This document shows, in pieces, positions 7,857 through 17,335 of a DNA stretch of 64,000 bases (the stretch's first letter is position 1; each line of letters begins with the position of its first letter). The stretch spans positions 186,001 to 250,000 of the forward strand of contig JAVKGW010000002.1 of the NCBI GenBank assembly GCA_031460175.1, read 5' to 3'. The stretch comes from Armatimonadota bacterium (GTDB lineage: Bacteria; Sysuimicrobiota; Sysuimicrobiia; Sysuimicrobiales; Sysuimicrobiaceae). Below the pieces are notes generated by a model. It was not told where the DNA came from. It searched no databases and saw only the letters and a program-made list of their open reading frames with translations. Both the position numbers and the translations under genes were made by a program.

Positions 7857-10195
7857 GGCTCGAGCTCCACCACGGTCACCCCCTCTCCCCCCTCGCTCGG
7901 GGGAGCCAGGTGGAACCGGATGCCTGGGTGGGCGCTCAAGGCCTCGTGAACGGCCCGCCGGAGGGCCCCCGTGCCCTTGCCGTGCACCACCACCAGGCGC
8001 CGCACGCCCCGGACCAGCGCGGTGTCCAGGGCCCGCTCCAGCTCGTAGACCGCGTCGTCCGCCTTCATTCCCCGGAGATCCAGACGGGCGGCGGATTCCA
8101 CGGCAAAAGCCCGCTGTGCGGGCATCCGCGGCTGGGAAGACGGTGCGGGACCGGTGGGCAGCCGCAGGTCCGCCCGAGGGACCCGAACCCTCCACCGTCC
8201 GACCTGCACCTCCACCTCATCCCGCTCCGTAACGCCCACCACGATCCCCTCGGCCCGTAAGGAGGCTACCCGCACCCGATCCCCAGGGACCACGGTCTCC
8301 ACGGGTTCCCCCGCCTCCAAGGCCTGCCCGGCCCTTAAGGCCTTCTGGAGCTCCGCGAGCCGGGAGTGGGCCTCCTGCGCCACCTGAGCCCGGCGCTCCT
8401 CCCGCAACTCCGCGAGCACCCTCCGGACCTCCTCCCGGGTCCGCTCCAGGAGCTCCCGGGCCTCCTCCCGGGCCCGGGCGAGCAGCCGCTCCCGCTCTGA
8501 CCGGAGTTGCGCCTGCAGCGCTTCGTAGCGTGCTCGCTCCTCCTCCGCCTCCCGGCGCAACCGCTCCGCCTCCGCCCGGGCCAACTCCATCCGCCGCCGG
8601 TCCTCGTTCAACCCCGTCAGCACGGTCTCCATCTCCACCATCTTCCGCCCGAGCGATTCCCGCGCCCGGTCCAGGATCTCCGGAGGGAGCCCCAGGCGCT
8701 GGGCGATGATGAAGGCGTGGCTGCTTCCCGGAACTCCGATCCGTAGCCGGTAGGTGGGGCGCAGGGTCTCCGCGTCGAAGTCCACGGAGGCGTTCTGCAC
8801 GCCCTCCAGGCTGTAAGCGAGGGATTTGAGCTCCCCGTAATGGGTGGTGGCCACCACCCGGCAGCCCCGCTCGTGTAAGGTCTCCAGGACGGCTCGGGCC
8901 AGGGCCGAGCCCTCCGCGGGGTCCGTGCCCGCCCCGATCTCGTCCAGAAGGACCAGGGCACCGGGCCGGGCCCGGTGCAGGATGTCCACGATGGCCCGCA
9001 TGTGGCCGCTGAAGGTGGAGAGGGACTGCTCGATGCTCTGCTCATCCCCGATGTCCGCGAAGATCTGGGGGAACACGCCCATCCGACTACGGGGGGAAGC
9101 GGGGACGAACAACCCTGATTGCAGCATGAGCTGCAACAGGCCGATGGTCTTCAGGGCCACGGTCTTCCCCCCCGTGTTGGGGCCCGTGAGGAGAAGGGTA
9201 CGGAAATCCGTTCCCAGCCACACGTCGATGGGAACCACCGGCCGTTGCGGATCCCGCCGGTGGGCGTAGACGAGGAGGGGATGTCGGGCCTCCACCAGCT
9301 CCAGCCGCGGCTCCGGCAGGAGTTCCGGATCCACCGCGTCCAGCTCCTCCGCCAGGCGCGCCTTGGCGAGGGCGAGATCCAGTCGGGCCAATCTCCGCAC
9401 GGCCTCCTCCAGGGGGACCGCGCAGGCCGCCACCCGTTCCGAGAGCCAGGCCAAAACCCGCTGGATCTCCCGCTCCTCTGCCCCCCGCAGGGCCCGGAGG
9501 CGGTTTCCGAGCTGCACGGCCACCAGCGGCTCCATGAAGGCGGTCTGGCCGGTACCGGACTGGTCGTGGAGGATCCCGGGGAACTGGTGCGCGTACTGCT
9601 GCTTCACGGGCACCACGTACCGGTCGCCCCGCACGGTGATGATGGGATCCTGCAGCATCCGGGCCCACCGGGGGGAGCGGAGGAGCTCCTCCAGCCGAGT
9701 GCGCAGCTCCTGCTCCGTGGCCCGCAGCTGTTTTCTGATCCGGGCGAGCTCCGGGCTCGCGGAATCCAGCACGCGGCCGTCCTCCCCGAGGGCCCGCTCC
9801 AGCTCCGCCTCCAGCGGTTCGAAGGTCGGCAGGTCCCGAACCAGGGCGGACAACTGCGGCACCCGCTCCGCCCGGGAAAGGACTCCCCCCTTCACCCTCC
9901 GGGCGACCCGGACCGTGTGCAGGACCCGGAGCAGGTCCTCCGGCGAAAGCACTCCTCCCACCCGGACCCGGGCGAGAAGGGGCCGGAGGTCGTACACCCC
10001 GCGCAGGGACAGCTCGCCCGCCCGCAAGAGCTCCCGGGCCTCCGCGGTCTCCTGCAGCCGCTCCTGCACCGCGCGGAAATCCGCGGTGGGCCCGAGTTCT
10101 GCCACAAGCTCTGTGCCCACCGCGGTCTCCGTAAGCTGCCGCAGGCGGTCCCGGATCTTTTCGAATTCCAGAACCCGGAGGGTGCGCTCATCCAT
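7853..10195 (-). CDS. mutS2: MutS2 ATPase/endonuclease
   Basis: A 780-residue protein. The MutS-type core has Walker A GPNTGGKT at residues 338-345, the signature STFSGHM and Walker B ALVLLDEIGAGTDPAEGSAL. A long Arg/Glu-rich coiled coil follows (about 520-620). The C-terminal Smr nuclease domain begins LDLRGMKADDAVYEL and contains VVHGKGTGALR. Family members act in recombination suppression or in splitting collided ribosomes; sequence does not decide which. The ATG at 10195 is 2 nt from the mpg stop; a TATACAAT stretch at 10213-10220 on the minus strand could give an internal promoter. Order polX-mutS2 is as in Bacillus, with mpg inserted. Confidence 0.95.
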   Translation of the reverse strand: MDERTLRVLEFEKIRDRLRQLTETAVGTELVAELGPTADFRAVQERLQETAEARELLRAGELSLRGVYDLRPLLARVRVGGVLSPEDLLRVLHTVRVARRVKGGVLSRAERVPQLSALVRDLPTFEPLEAELERALGEDGRVLDSASPELARIRKQLRATEQELRTRLEELLRSPRWARMLQDPIITVRGDRYVVPVKQQYAHQFPGILHDQSGTGQTAFMEPLVAVQLGNRLRALRGAEEREIQRVLAWLSERVAACAVPLEEAVRRLARLDLALAKARLAEELDAVDPELLPEPRLELVEARHPLLVYAHRRDPQRPVVPIDVWLGTDFRTLLLTGPNTGGKTVALKTIGLLQLMLQSGLFVPASPRSRMGVFPQIFADIGDEQSIEQSLSTFSGHMRAIVDILHRARPGALVLLDEIGAGTDPAEGSALARAVLETLHERGCRVVATTHYGELKSLAYSLEGVQNASVDFDAETLRPTYRLRIGVPGSSHAFIIAQRLGLPPEILDRARESLGRKMVEMETVLTGLNEDRRRMELARAEAERLRREAEEERARYEALQAQLRSERERLLARAREEARELLERTREEVRRVLAELREERRAQVAQEAHSRLAELQKALRAGQALEAGEPVETVVPGDRVRVASLRAEGIVVGVTERDEVEVQVGRWRVRVPRADLRLPTGPAPSSQPRMPAQRAFAVESAARLDLRGMKADDAVYELERALDTALVRGVRRLVVVHGKGTGALRRAVHEALSAHPGIRFHLAPPSEGGEGVTVVELEP

Positions 10196-10197
10196 CC

Positions 10198-10812
10198 CTA
10201 ATTCCCCGCGCCATTGTATACCGGCCGGGAGAGAAAGGGGCTCTCGGGGTCCACGAACCGCCAGGGGCGGTCCCGAGCACGCCGGATTCCGATGCGCGGG
10301 GTGGTGAGAAGGCGGCGGGGGGGAATTCCCGCGGCAAGGTAGAGGGGGCCTGGCTGCGTGAGATCCGCTCCATGATGGGAGAGATCGATGCCGAAGGCCT
10401 GGGTGAGGCGGCCCGGACCGCTACACAGGAGCCGTACCTCCTCCACACCCCGGAGCCGCCGCATGACCTCCAGCCCCTCCATGGGCTCCGCGGCTCGCAG
10501 GAGCACGGCCCCGGGTTTGCCCTCCGGCTCCGTGACCACGTTGATGCAATGGTGGTTGCCGTACGTGAAGTACACGTAGGCGATCCCCGGAGGGCCCCAC
10601 ATGATGGCGCTGCGGGCGGTACGGCGGTAGGCGTGGCTTGCGGGATCCTCCGGTCCCAGATACGCCTCCACCTCCACGAGGCGCCCCACCAGCCGCACGC
10701 CCTCGGGAAGGAGGCGCACCAGGAGGGCTCCCACCAGTTCCGGCGCCACCTCCAGGGTGGGGCGGGCGAAGAAGGGGCGGGGAAGGGGACGGAGGGAACG
10801 TCCCGGGATCAT
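10198..10812 (-). CDS. mpg: 3-methyladenine DNA glycosylase (AAG/MPG family)
   Basis: A 204-residue member of the AAG fold, excising alkylated purines. Recognisable segments are LVGRLVEVEAYLGPEDPASH (catalytic Glu in EVEAY), MWGPPGIAYVYFTYGNHHCI and the late SGPGRLTQAFGI. Length fits the family. The ATG at 10812 overlaps the polX stop (ATGA), so the longer upstream extension is rejected. It is inserted between polX and mutS2, two genes that are usually adjacent, making a three-gene DNA maintenance block. Confidence 0.93.
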   Translation of the reverse strand: MIPGRSLRPLPRPFFARPTLEVAPELVGALLVRLLPEGVRLVGRLVEVEAYLGPEDPASHAYRRTARSAIMWGPPGIAYVYFTYGNHHCINVVTEPEGKPGAVLLRAAEPMEGLEVMRRLRGVEEVRLLCSGPGRLTQAFGIDLSHHGADLTQPGPLYLAAGIPPRRLLTTPRIGIRRARDRPWRFVDPESPFLSRPVYNGAGN

Positions 10813-12551
10813 CCGGAGCGCTTCCCGCGGGCGGCAGGACGTTTGCGGCCCAAGACCTCCAGGAGCTTCCGAAGCGGCAGGGTGTTCACCACGTCCTTCG
10901 CCTCTGCCCATCCCCGGCGGGCGGTGCCCACGCCCAGCTCCATGTGCCGGAGCTGTGCAGGGCTGTGGGCGTCCGTATTGATGCAGAGCAGCACTCCGTG
11001 CTCTCTGGCCAGTCGCACGTGCACGTCCTTCAGATCCAGCCGCTCCGGAGCCGCGTTCACCTCCAGGATGGTGCCGGTCCTGCGGGCCGCTTCCACCAGC
11101 CGCTCCACGTCTACGGAGTATGGGTCCCGCTGCTGGACAAGCCGGCCCGTGGGGTGCCCGAGGATGGTCACGTAGGGGTTGTGCATGGCCCGCACGATGC
11201 GCTCCGTCATGGCGCGAGCCTCCATGCGGAAGTGCGTGTGCACGGAGGCCACCACCACGTCCAGATCCGCCAGGACCTCATCGGGGTAGTCCAGGGACCC
11301 ATCCGGGAGGATGTCCACCTCGGAGCCGATGAGGACCGTGATCCCCTCCAGCCGTTCGCTGAGCCGTCGCACGTCCCGGATATGCCGCCGGAGATCCTCC
11401 ACCGTCACCCCGCCTGCGAACTTCAGGCTCTGGGAGTGATCCGTGATGCAGATGTACTCGTAGCCCATCTCCCGGGCGGCCCGGGCCATCTCCTCCACCG
11501 TGGCGGCCCCGTCGCTCCACCGGGTGTGCATGTGGAGGTCGCCCCGGATGTCCCGAAGGGTCACCAGGTCCGGAAGCTCCCCCCGTTCCGCGGCCTCCAG
11601 TTCCCCCTGATCCTCGCGCAGCTCCGGCGGGATCCAGGGAAGTCCCACCGCGGCGTACACCTCTTCCTCCGTCCGGCCCGCGATGCGCCGCTCTCCCCGG
11701 AAGACCCCGTACTCGTTGATCTTGAGGCCCATCCGCACGGCCCGCTCCCGCAGTCGGATGTTGTGCTCCTTGCTTCCCGTGAAGTACTGCAGGGCCGCGC
11801 CGAAGGAGACCGGCTCCACCACCCGCAGGTCTGCCTGGACCCCCACCCGGAGCAACACGCTGCTCCGGGTGGAGCCGTGCGACAGCACCTCCCCCACCTC
11901 CGGCATCCGCACGAAGGCCTCCATGGCCTCTTCTGGGGCGCTGCTGGTCACGAGGATGTCGATGTCGCCGATGGTGTCCTTCATGCGGCGGAGACTCCCG
12001 GCCACGTGGATCTCACGGACGGACGGCAGCCTCTGCAACCGTGCCACGATCTCCTGAGCGTAGGGCCGCACGGTTCCCAGCGGGAGCCGCTTTCCCGCCC
12101 GGCGCACCTGCTCGATCCCCCGCAGGATGTTCTCCACCGTCTTCTGGCCCATCCGGGGAAGGCCCGATAACCTCCCGGACCGTGCGGCCTGTTCCAGCTC
12201 CTCGAGGGTGGTGATCCCCAGGTGCCGGTAGAGGAGCATGGCGGTCTTCGGCCCCAGCCCCGGGATCCGCAGGAGGGTGGTGATGCCCGCGGGGAGCTCC
12301 CGCAACAGGTCCCCGTGATAGGCGATCTTCCCCGTGCGGAGGTATTCCTGGATCTTCTCCGCGATGCTCTTCCCGACCCCGGGGATCTCTTCCAGGGCTC
12401 CACGGGCCGCCAGTTCCTCCACGTCCTCCGTCAGGCTCTCCAGGGCCCGGGCCGCCCGGCGGTACGCGTTTACCCGGAAGGGGCTCTCTCCTTTCAGCTC
12501 CAGCAGGTCCGCGATCTCGTTGAGCAGGGACGCCAGCTCCAGGTTCTTCAT
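10809..12551 (-). CDS. polX: Family X DNA polymerase with PHP domain
   Basis: A 580-residue bacterial PolX. The N-terminus has the 8-kDa HhH domain (GALEEIPGVGKSIAEKI), a second HhH (RIPGLGPKTAMLLYRHLG), then the nucleotidyltransferase core GSLRRMKDTIGDIDILV with catalytic Asp pair. A C-terminal PHP phosphoesterase domain starts at about residue 340 with DLHMHTRWSDG and includes ICITDHSQ and NTDAHS metal ligands. Such enzymes fill short gaps in base excision repair, with 3'-5' exonuclease/AP activity from PHP. It follows cvpA with no gap and is coupled to mpg. Confidence 0.95.
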   Translation of the reverse strand: MKNLELASLLNEIADLLELKGESPFRVNAYRRAARALESLTEDVEELAARGALEEIPGVGKSIAEKIQEYLRTGKIAYHGDLLRELPAGITTLLRIPGLGPKTAMLLYRHLGITTLEELEQAARSGRLSGLPRMGQKTVENILRGIEQVRRAGKRLPLGTVRPYAQEIVARLQRLPSVREIHVAGSLRRMKDTIGDIDILVTSSAPEEAMEAFVRMPEVGEVLSHGSTRSSVLLRVGVQADLRVVEPVSFGAALQYFTGSKEHNIRLRERAVRMGLKINEYGVFRGERRIAGRTEEEVYAAVGLPWIPPELREDQGELEAAERGELPDLVTLRDIRGDLHMHTRWSDGAATVEEMARAAREMGYEYICITDHSQSLKFAGGVTVEDLRRHIRDVRRLSERLEGITVLIGSEVDILPDGSLDYPDEVLADLDVVVASVHTHFRMEARAMTERIVRAMHNPYVTILGHPTGRLVQQRDPYSVDVERLVEAARRTGTILEVNAAPERLDLKDVHVRLAREHGVLLCINTDAHSPAQLRHMELGVGTARRGWAEAKDVVNTLPLRKLLEVLGRKRPAARGKRSG

Positions 12552-13064
12552 TCAGAAGGACTCCCCCCCGGGCCCCAGCTCCGGGATCCTCCAGGGAAGG
12601 ACGGTGTTGAGGCTCCGCACCGCAGCCGCCTCCCAGCTGGCTATGGAGGGCGCGAGCACGGATCGCTCTACATCCGGACGTACCGCGGCCCGGAAGGGCG
12701 CGGCCAGCAGGAACACCAGGAAGACCATGGAGAGCACGGCTCCTTTCAGCACCCCCACAATCCCCCCCAGAAGGATCCGGATCCCGGTGGCCGCCTTGCG
12801 ACCCGCTATGGCCGCGGTGAGATAGTTGCCCACCACCACGAGCACCACCAGCATCGCCAGAAAGGTCAAGGTCGCCGCCCAGTCCGGCCAGGGGAAGTCC
12901 CGGCCGAAGAGGGCCTCCGCCACGGCCTTGTAGAACCGGCTCGTGAGCCCGAAGGCGAGGGCCAGAAAGCACGTCTCGAGCAGGGTCCTGAGCGGACCCC
13001 GCTGAAGCCCCGAGAGGATCATGAGCAAGGTCAGGGCGAGGATGATCCAGTCCACCCACGTCAT
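12552..13064 (-). CDS. cvpA: CvpA family membrane protein
   Basis: A 170-residue protein with four predicted transmembrane helices. Its start MTWVDWIILALTLLMILSGL matches the CvpA family (W-x-D-x-I-I near the N-terminus). The second half has the GIVGVLKGAVLSMVFL-type helix, followed by a 45-residue cytosolic tail. Homologues are needed for colicin V production in E. coli, but the general role is unclear. It lies upstream of polX, as in Bacillus; the zapA and rnhC genes that sit between pheT and cvpA in Bacillus are absent. The 50 bp between this start and pheT holds no clear promoter. Confidence 0.87.
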   Translation of the reverse strand: MTWVDWIILALTLLMILSGLQRGPLRTLLETCFLALAFGLTSRFYKAVAEALFGRDFPWPDWAATLTFLAMLVVLVVVGNYLTAAIAGRKAATGIRILLGGIVGVLKGAVLSMVFLVFLLAAPFRAAVRPDVERSVLAPSIASWEAAAVRSLNTVLPWRIPELGPGGESF

Positions 13065-13114
13065 GCCGCTCCCTCCACCGCAGGATTCGCGGCACCGCGG
13101 GGAGTTCCTGCGTT

Positions 13115-15184
13115 CTACGCGCCCCGGATCCGGGCTCCGAACCGCTGTCGCAGCCCCTGGCGGATCCCTTCCAGGACCGCCTCCACCTCCCGGGCCTCCA
13201 GGGTGCGGTCCGGGGATCGGAACCGGAGGGAGAAGGCGATGCTTTTGTGGCCCGCAGGGACCTGGGGTCCCGTGTACACATCGAAGGGCTCCACCGCCTC
13301 CAGCACCGGCCCTCCCGACCTCCGGATCTCCTCCACGAGTTCCGCCGCGGTCACCCCCTCCCGCACCACCACCGCGAGGTCCCGATCCACCGCGGGGTAG
13401 CGGGGGAGGGGGCGGAGCTGCGGAGGTCGGGTGTGCGCGAGCAGGGGCATGAGGGCCACCTCTGCCACATACGCCCTTCCCCGCAGGTCATAGGCCTCCG
13501 CCACCTGTGGGTGCACCTCCCCCATCCATCCGATCCGCTCTCTTCCAATCCACAGGGAGGCGGCGCGGTAGGGGTGGAGCCACGGAGCGGATTCCGGCAC
13601 GAGACGCCAATCGGGAATGTGGAGCTCCTCCAGGAGGGTCTCCAGGACCCCCTTCAGGTGGTAGAAGGTGGTCTCCCCGAACTCCTCCGGGAGGTTCCAG
13701 CGACCCAGGAGCACCCGGCCCATGCGGGCGATCCCCACCACCTTGCGCTCCTCCCACCCCTCCCCGGAGGGAAAGTACACCCGGCCGATCTCGAAGATGT
13801 GCACGTCCGGGATTCCCCGGGCGCGGTTCGTGCGCAGGACCTCGAGGAGGGACGGAAGGAGCGTGGTGCGGAGGTGTGTGTGTTCCTCGGTAAGGGGGTT
13901 CAGGAGCCTGGGGGCCTTCCGGAGCGGGTGGTCCGGCGGAATCCGGACGCGATCCAGGTCCCGGGGGTGGAGGAGGGAAAGGGTGAACACCTCCGTGAGG
14001 CCGCCGCGCAGCAGCGTCTCCCGCACCTCCCGCTCCCGCGCGAGCTCCTCGGGGAGCCTTCCCACTCCCATCTCAGCCACGGGCATGGTCTCCGGGATCC
14101 GGTCGTAGCCCCACAACCGGGCGACCTCCTCGATGAGGTCCTCCTCCCGCTCCACGTCCCGGCGGTGGGAGGGAACCCGAACCAGGGCGCGGTCCTCCAG
14201 GCTCTCCAGATCGAATCCCAGCCGTCTGAGGATTTCCTCGGCCTCCTCCCGGGGAATCTCGGCCCCTAACACCCTCCGGAGGCGCCCGTACCGCAAGGCC
14301 ACCACCCGGGGTGATTCCGGGTTGGGGTAAACGTCCACCTCGCCGCGTAGGACCCGGCCCCCGCAATAGCGGCGCATGAGCTCCGCGGCGCGGGCGGCGG
14401 CAACCCGCACGCGCTCCGGATCACCCCCCCGCTCGTGTCGGGTGCTCGCCTCCGTACGCAATCCCACGGCCCGGGCCGTGCGGCGCACCGCCACGGGGTT
14501 GAACCACGCGGACTCCAGCAGCACCCGCCGGGAAGTGGGCCGGATCTCGGTGTCCGCGCCCCCCATGATCCCGCCCAGGGCCACGGGTCGCTCCGCGTCC
14601 GCGATCACGAGCGCCCCTTCCGGCAGCACCCGCTCCACCCCGTCCAGGGTCACGAGCCGCTCTCCCGCTCGGGCGGCCCGCACCACGATCCTGCCGCCCA
14701 AGATCCCCTCGTAATCGAAGGCGTGGAGGGGCTGACCCAGCTCCAGCATCACGTAGTTGGTGATGTCCACCACGTTGTTGATGCTGCGGATCCCGCACTT
14801 CTCCAAGCGGTCCGCCATCCACCGGGGGGCCGGGCCGACCTGGACCTCCACGATCACCCGGGCCACGTACCGGTAGCAGAGGTCGGGATCCTCGAACGTC
14901 ACGGAGGCCAGGGTCTGGGCCGGAGGATCCTCTTCCTCCAGGGCCACGGAGGGGACCAACAGCTCCCCACCCGTGGCGGCCGCCACTTCCCGGGCGATCC
15001 CCACCATCCCCAACCAGTCGGGCCGGTTCGTGGTGGTCTCCAGGTCGAACACCCAGTCGTCCCCCCACCGCTCCACGGCCTCCACGCCCAGCCCCAGCAT
15101 GGGGAACCGCTCCACCCATGCCTCGGGGTCGAGGGGGTCTGAGGTGCGCACCAGTTCCCGGAGCCAGGTCCACGGAACCCGCAT
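13115..15184 (-). CDS. pheT: Phenylalanyl-tRNA synthetase beta subunit lacking the N-terminal tRNA-binding OB domain
   Basis: A 689-residue beta subunit of the heterotetrameric PheRS. The first residues MRVPWTWLRELV are canonical, but by residues 46-60 it is already in the B3/B4 region (DLETTTNRPDWLGM), which normally begins near 150. The roughly 100-residue EMAP/OB-fold tRNA-binding insert is therefore missing. The editing domain (SINNVVDITNYVMLELGQPL), the B5 region, the catalytic-like core and the C-terminal ferredoxin-like anticodon-binding domain (starting near LPRYPAVDRDLAVVVREG) are all present. It follows pheS by 9 nt. No frameshift or stop marks the deletion, so it looks like a genuine short form. 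Confidence 0.95.
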   Translation of the reverse strand: MRVPWTWLRELVRTSDPLDPEAWVERFPMLGLGVEAVERWGDDWVFDLETTTNRPDWLGMVGIAREVAAATGGELLVPSVALEEEDPPAQTLASVTFEDPDLCYRYVARVIVEVQVGPAPRWMADRLEKCGIRSINNVVDITNYVMLELGQPLHAFDYEGILGGRIVVRAARAGERLVTLDGVERVLPEGALVIADAERPVALGGIMGGADTEIRPTSRRVLLESAWFNPVAVRRTARAVGLRTEASTRHERGGDPERVRVAAARAAELMRRYCGGRVLRGEVDVYPNPESPRVVALRYGRLRRVLGAEIPREEAEEILRRLGFDLESLEDRALVRVPSHRRDVEREEDLIEEVARLWGYDRIPETMPVAEMGVGRLPEELAREREVRETLLRGGLTEVFTLSLLHPRDLDRVRIPPDHPLRKAPRLLNPLTEEHTHLRTTLLPSLLEVLRTNRARGIPDVHIFEIGRVYFPSGEGWEERKVVGIARMGRVLLGRWNLPEEFGETTFYHLKGVLETLLEELHIPDWRLVPESAPWLHPYRAASLWIGRERIGWMGEVHPQVAEAYDLRGRAYVAEVALMPLLAHTRPPQLRPLPRYPAVDRDLAVVVREGVTAAELVEEIRRSGGPVLEAVEPFDVYTGPQVPAGHKSIAFSLRFRSPDRTLEAREVEAVLEGIRQGLRQRFGARIRGA

Positions 15185-15193
15185 CCCGCCCTC

Positions 15194-16177
15194 CTAGAAC
15201 TGGTTCAAGAACCGCAGGTCGTTCTCCCAGAAGAGGCGGATGTCCCCGATGCCGTAGCGGACCATGGCCGGCCGCTCCACGCCGAGCCCGAAGGCGAAGG
15301 CGGTGTACCGCTCGGGATCGATCCCCGAGAATTCGAGAACCCGGGGGTGGAACATCCCGCATCCTCCGATCTCCAGCCACCGGCCGCCGAAATACACCGC
15401 GATCTCCGCGCTGGGCTCCGTGAAGGGGAAGTAGGAGGGCTGGAAGCGGACCCGGGTCTGGGGCCCCCACATCTCCCGCGCGAACCGGGAGAGCACCCCT
15501 TTGAGGTCCGAGAACCGCACGCCTTCGTCCACCAGGAAGCCGTCCACTTGGTGGAACACGGGCGCGTGGGTGGCATCGAGGGCATCCCGGCGGTAGCACC
15601 GGCCGATGCTCACCACCCGGAGGGGAGGCCTGCGCACCGCCATCACCCGCACGTCCACCGCGGTGACCTGGGTCCGCAGGAGGTGCTCACGGTCCAGGTA
15701 GAAGGAGTCCTGCATGTCCCGGGCGGGGTGGTCCTCCGGGATGTTCAGTCGGCGGAAGTTGAACTCCTCCGTCTCGATCTCCGGTCCCTCCACCACCTCG
15801 AATCCCATGGACCGGAAGATCTCCAGGATCTCCTGAATGGTCCGGCCCAGGACGTGCGGCCGTCCCGGGATGGGGCGGCGGCCGGGAAGGGTGACGTCTA
15901 TGGCCTCCGCGCGAAGCCGATGTTCCAGGGCGAGCGCCCGGACCACCTCCGCCCGAGCTTCCAGCTGGGCCACGAGCCACGCCTTGGTCTCGTTCAGGAG
16001 GGCACCCACCCGGGCCCGCTCCTCCGGAGGAAGACTTCCAAGACCCCGCAACAGCTGGGTAAGCCGCCCCCGCTTGCCGAGATATCGGCGCCGGACGGCC
16101 TCCACGGCCTCCGGGCTTTCGGCCCGCTGGATCTCCTGCCCAGCCTCCTCCCGCAGGGTCCGGATCTCCTGCTCCAC
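15194..16177 (-). CDS. pheS: Phenylalanyl-tRNA synthetase alpha subunit
   Basis: A 327-residue catalytic subunit. An N-terminal coiled coil (residues 1-85) with RRRYLGKRGRLTQLLRGL is followed by class II motifs: motif 1 around GFEVVEGPEIETEEFNF, motif 2 in VVSIGRCYRRDALDATHAP, and motif 3 GLGVERPAMVRYGI near the end. GTG 16177 is chosen because GGGGGAG lies just upstream; the longer GTG at 16240 would run into the trmH stop. A TATACT element at 16215-16210 gives a likely promoter in the 55 bp gap, so pheST can be expressed separately from the infC operon. Confidence 0.94.
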   Translation of the reverse strand: MEQEIRTLREEAGQEIQRAESPEAVEAVRRRYLGKRGRLTQLLRGLGSLPPEERARVGALLNETKAWLVAQLEARAEVVRALALEHRLRAEAIDVTLPGRRPIPGRPHVLGRTIQEILEIFRSMGFEVVEGPEIETEEFNFRRLNIPEDHPARDMQDSFYLDREHLLRTQVTAVDVRVMAVRRPPLRVVSIGRCYRRDALDATHAPVFHQVDGFLVDEGVRFSDLKGVLSRFAREMWGPQTRVRFQPSYFPFTEPSAEIAVYFGGRWLEIGGCGMFHPRVLEFSGIDPERYTAFAFGLGVERPAMVRYGIGDIRLFWENDLRFLNQF

Positions 16178-16209
16178 GCTTTCTCCCCCGGACGTGCGCG
16201 GTCTTCTGA

Positions 16210-16215
16210 AGTATA
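16210..16215 (-). promoter_or_regulatory. Putative -10 element of pheS
   Basis: TATACT on the minus strand, 32 nt upstream of the pheS GTG and inside the only gap between trmH and pheS. A -35 candidate at 17-18 bp spacing (GGCTGA/TGGCTG) is weak. The same hexamer recurs upstream of rpsB, the Lys-rich small gene and the 54.8 kb oxidoreductase. Confidence 0.4.
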
Positions 16216-16232
16216 TCAGGGGCAGGATGACC

Positions 16233-16970
16233 TCAGCCACCGCGCCGGGCCTCGTACAGAAGCACGGCCGCCGCGGCCACCACGTTTAGGGATTCCGCCC
16301 TGCCGTAGATCGGGATCCGAACCCGGGAGGAAAGGGGCCAGGGATGGCGGGGCCCGCTCCCCTCACTGCCCAACACGAGGGCCACGGGAGGCGTGTAGTC
16401 TGCCTCCCGGTAATCCACCTCCCCCCTCGGGTCCGCCACATACACCCGCCCCTCCCGCACTTCCTCCGGCGTGGCCCGCGCAATGGGAAGCGCAAAGCAG
16501 GAACCCGCGCTCGCGCGGACGGCCCTCGGGTGGAAGGGATCCACGGTCCCCTCGAGCACGGCCAGGGCGTCAAACCCCGCGGCGTCCGCGGTGCGGATTA
16601 GGGCCCCGAGGTTTCCCGGATCCTGGATCCCGTCCGCCACCACGAGCCGGGACCACCGGAGGGCAGAGAGGGAGCGTACCTCGGGGATCCGGACCACCGC
16701 GCATACGGGTTGGGGGGTCTCCACGTCCGCCAGGGCCTCGATCACCCGCGGCCCCACCCGGAGTATCCGCACCCCCGTGCGCTGAGCCAGGCGCTCCAGC
16801 TCCGGCAGGGGTTCTGCCACCAGGAGTTCCTCCACCCGTCCCCCCACCCGGAGAACGGTCTCCACGAGCCGGATCCCGCTCACCACCAACCGGCCTTGGG
16901 CCCACCGCTCCCGCCGACGGGCCAGGGCCCGGAGTTCCCGGATGTGCGGGTTCTTGGGGCTGGTGATCAC
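16233..16970 (-). CDS. TrmH/SpoU-family RNA 2'-O-methyltransferase
   Basis: A 245-residue SPOUT methyltransferase. An N-terminal substrate-binding region ([20 protein letters not shown]) is followed by the knot domain with the three family motifs: [20 protein letters not shown] (motif 1), [12 protein letters not shown] (motif 2) and [19 protein letters not shown] (motif 3). It resembles the Bacillus YsgA rRNA methyltransferase that sits in the same place between rplT and pheS. The GTG at 16970 overlaps the rplT stop (GTGA). The modified nucleotide is unknown; 23S rRNA is the likeliest target by position. Confidence 0.9.
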   Translation of the reverse strand: MITSPKNPHIRELRALARRRERWAQGRLVVSGIRLVETVLRVGGRVEELLVAEPLPELERLAQRTGVRILRVGPRVIEALADVETPQPVCAVVRIPEVRSLSALRWSRLVVADGIQDPGNLGALIRTADAAGFDALAVLEGTVDPFHPRAVRASAGSCFALPIARATPEEVREGRVYVADPRGEVDYREADYTPPVALVLGSEGSGPRHPWPLSSRVRIPIYGRAESLNVVAAAAVLLYEARRGG

Positions 16971-17323
16971 CCCGGACGGGCCGTGGCGCTGCGGACGATC
17001 TCCGCGAATGCCTGGGGATCCCGAACCGCCAGATCCGCCAGGACCTTGCGGTTCAGGGCGATGCCGTTCTGGCGCAGGGCATGCATGAGCCGGCTGTACG
17101 ACAGGCCGTGCTGGCGGGCAGCCGCGTTGATGCGGACGATCCACAGGCGTCGGAAATCTCGCTTGCGCTGCCGGCGATCCCGGTACGCGTTGCGGAGGGC
17201 CCGCATCACGTACTGGTTTGCCAGCTTGAACCACCGGCTCTTCTTGCCCCAGTAGCCCTTGGCGAGCTTGAGGATCTTCTTGTGGCGGCGGCGTACGGTC
17301 TTTCCCCGCTTCACCCTCGGCAT
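16967..17323 (-). CDS. rplT: 50S ribosomal protein L20
   Basis: A 118-residue protein beginning [20 protein letters not shown] with [15 protein letters not shown], the standard L20 sequence and length. L20 binds 23S rRNA early in large-subunit assembly. In Bacillus and E. coli it also represses its own operon through the infC or rpmI leader, which bears on the hairpins found ahead of infC here. ATG 17323 is preceded by GAGGGGAG. It lies 12 nt after rpmI and overlaps trmH by 4 nt. Confidence 0.98.
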   Translation of the reverse strand: MPRVKRGKTVRRRHKKILKLAKGYWGKKSRWFKLANQYVMRALRNAYRDRRQRKRDFRRLWIVRINAAARQHGLSYSRLMHALRQNGIALNRKVLADLAVRDPQAFAEIVRSATARPG

Positions 17324-17335
17324 GTTCCGCTCCCC

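Noticed and set aside
16178-16240. Longer pheS start at GTG 16240
   Set aside because: It would overlap the trmH stop and the TATACT element; GTG 16177 has a GGGGGAG ribosome site and yields family length.
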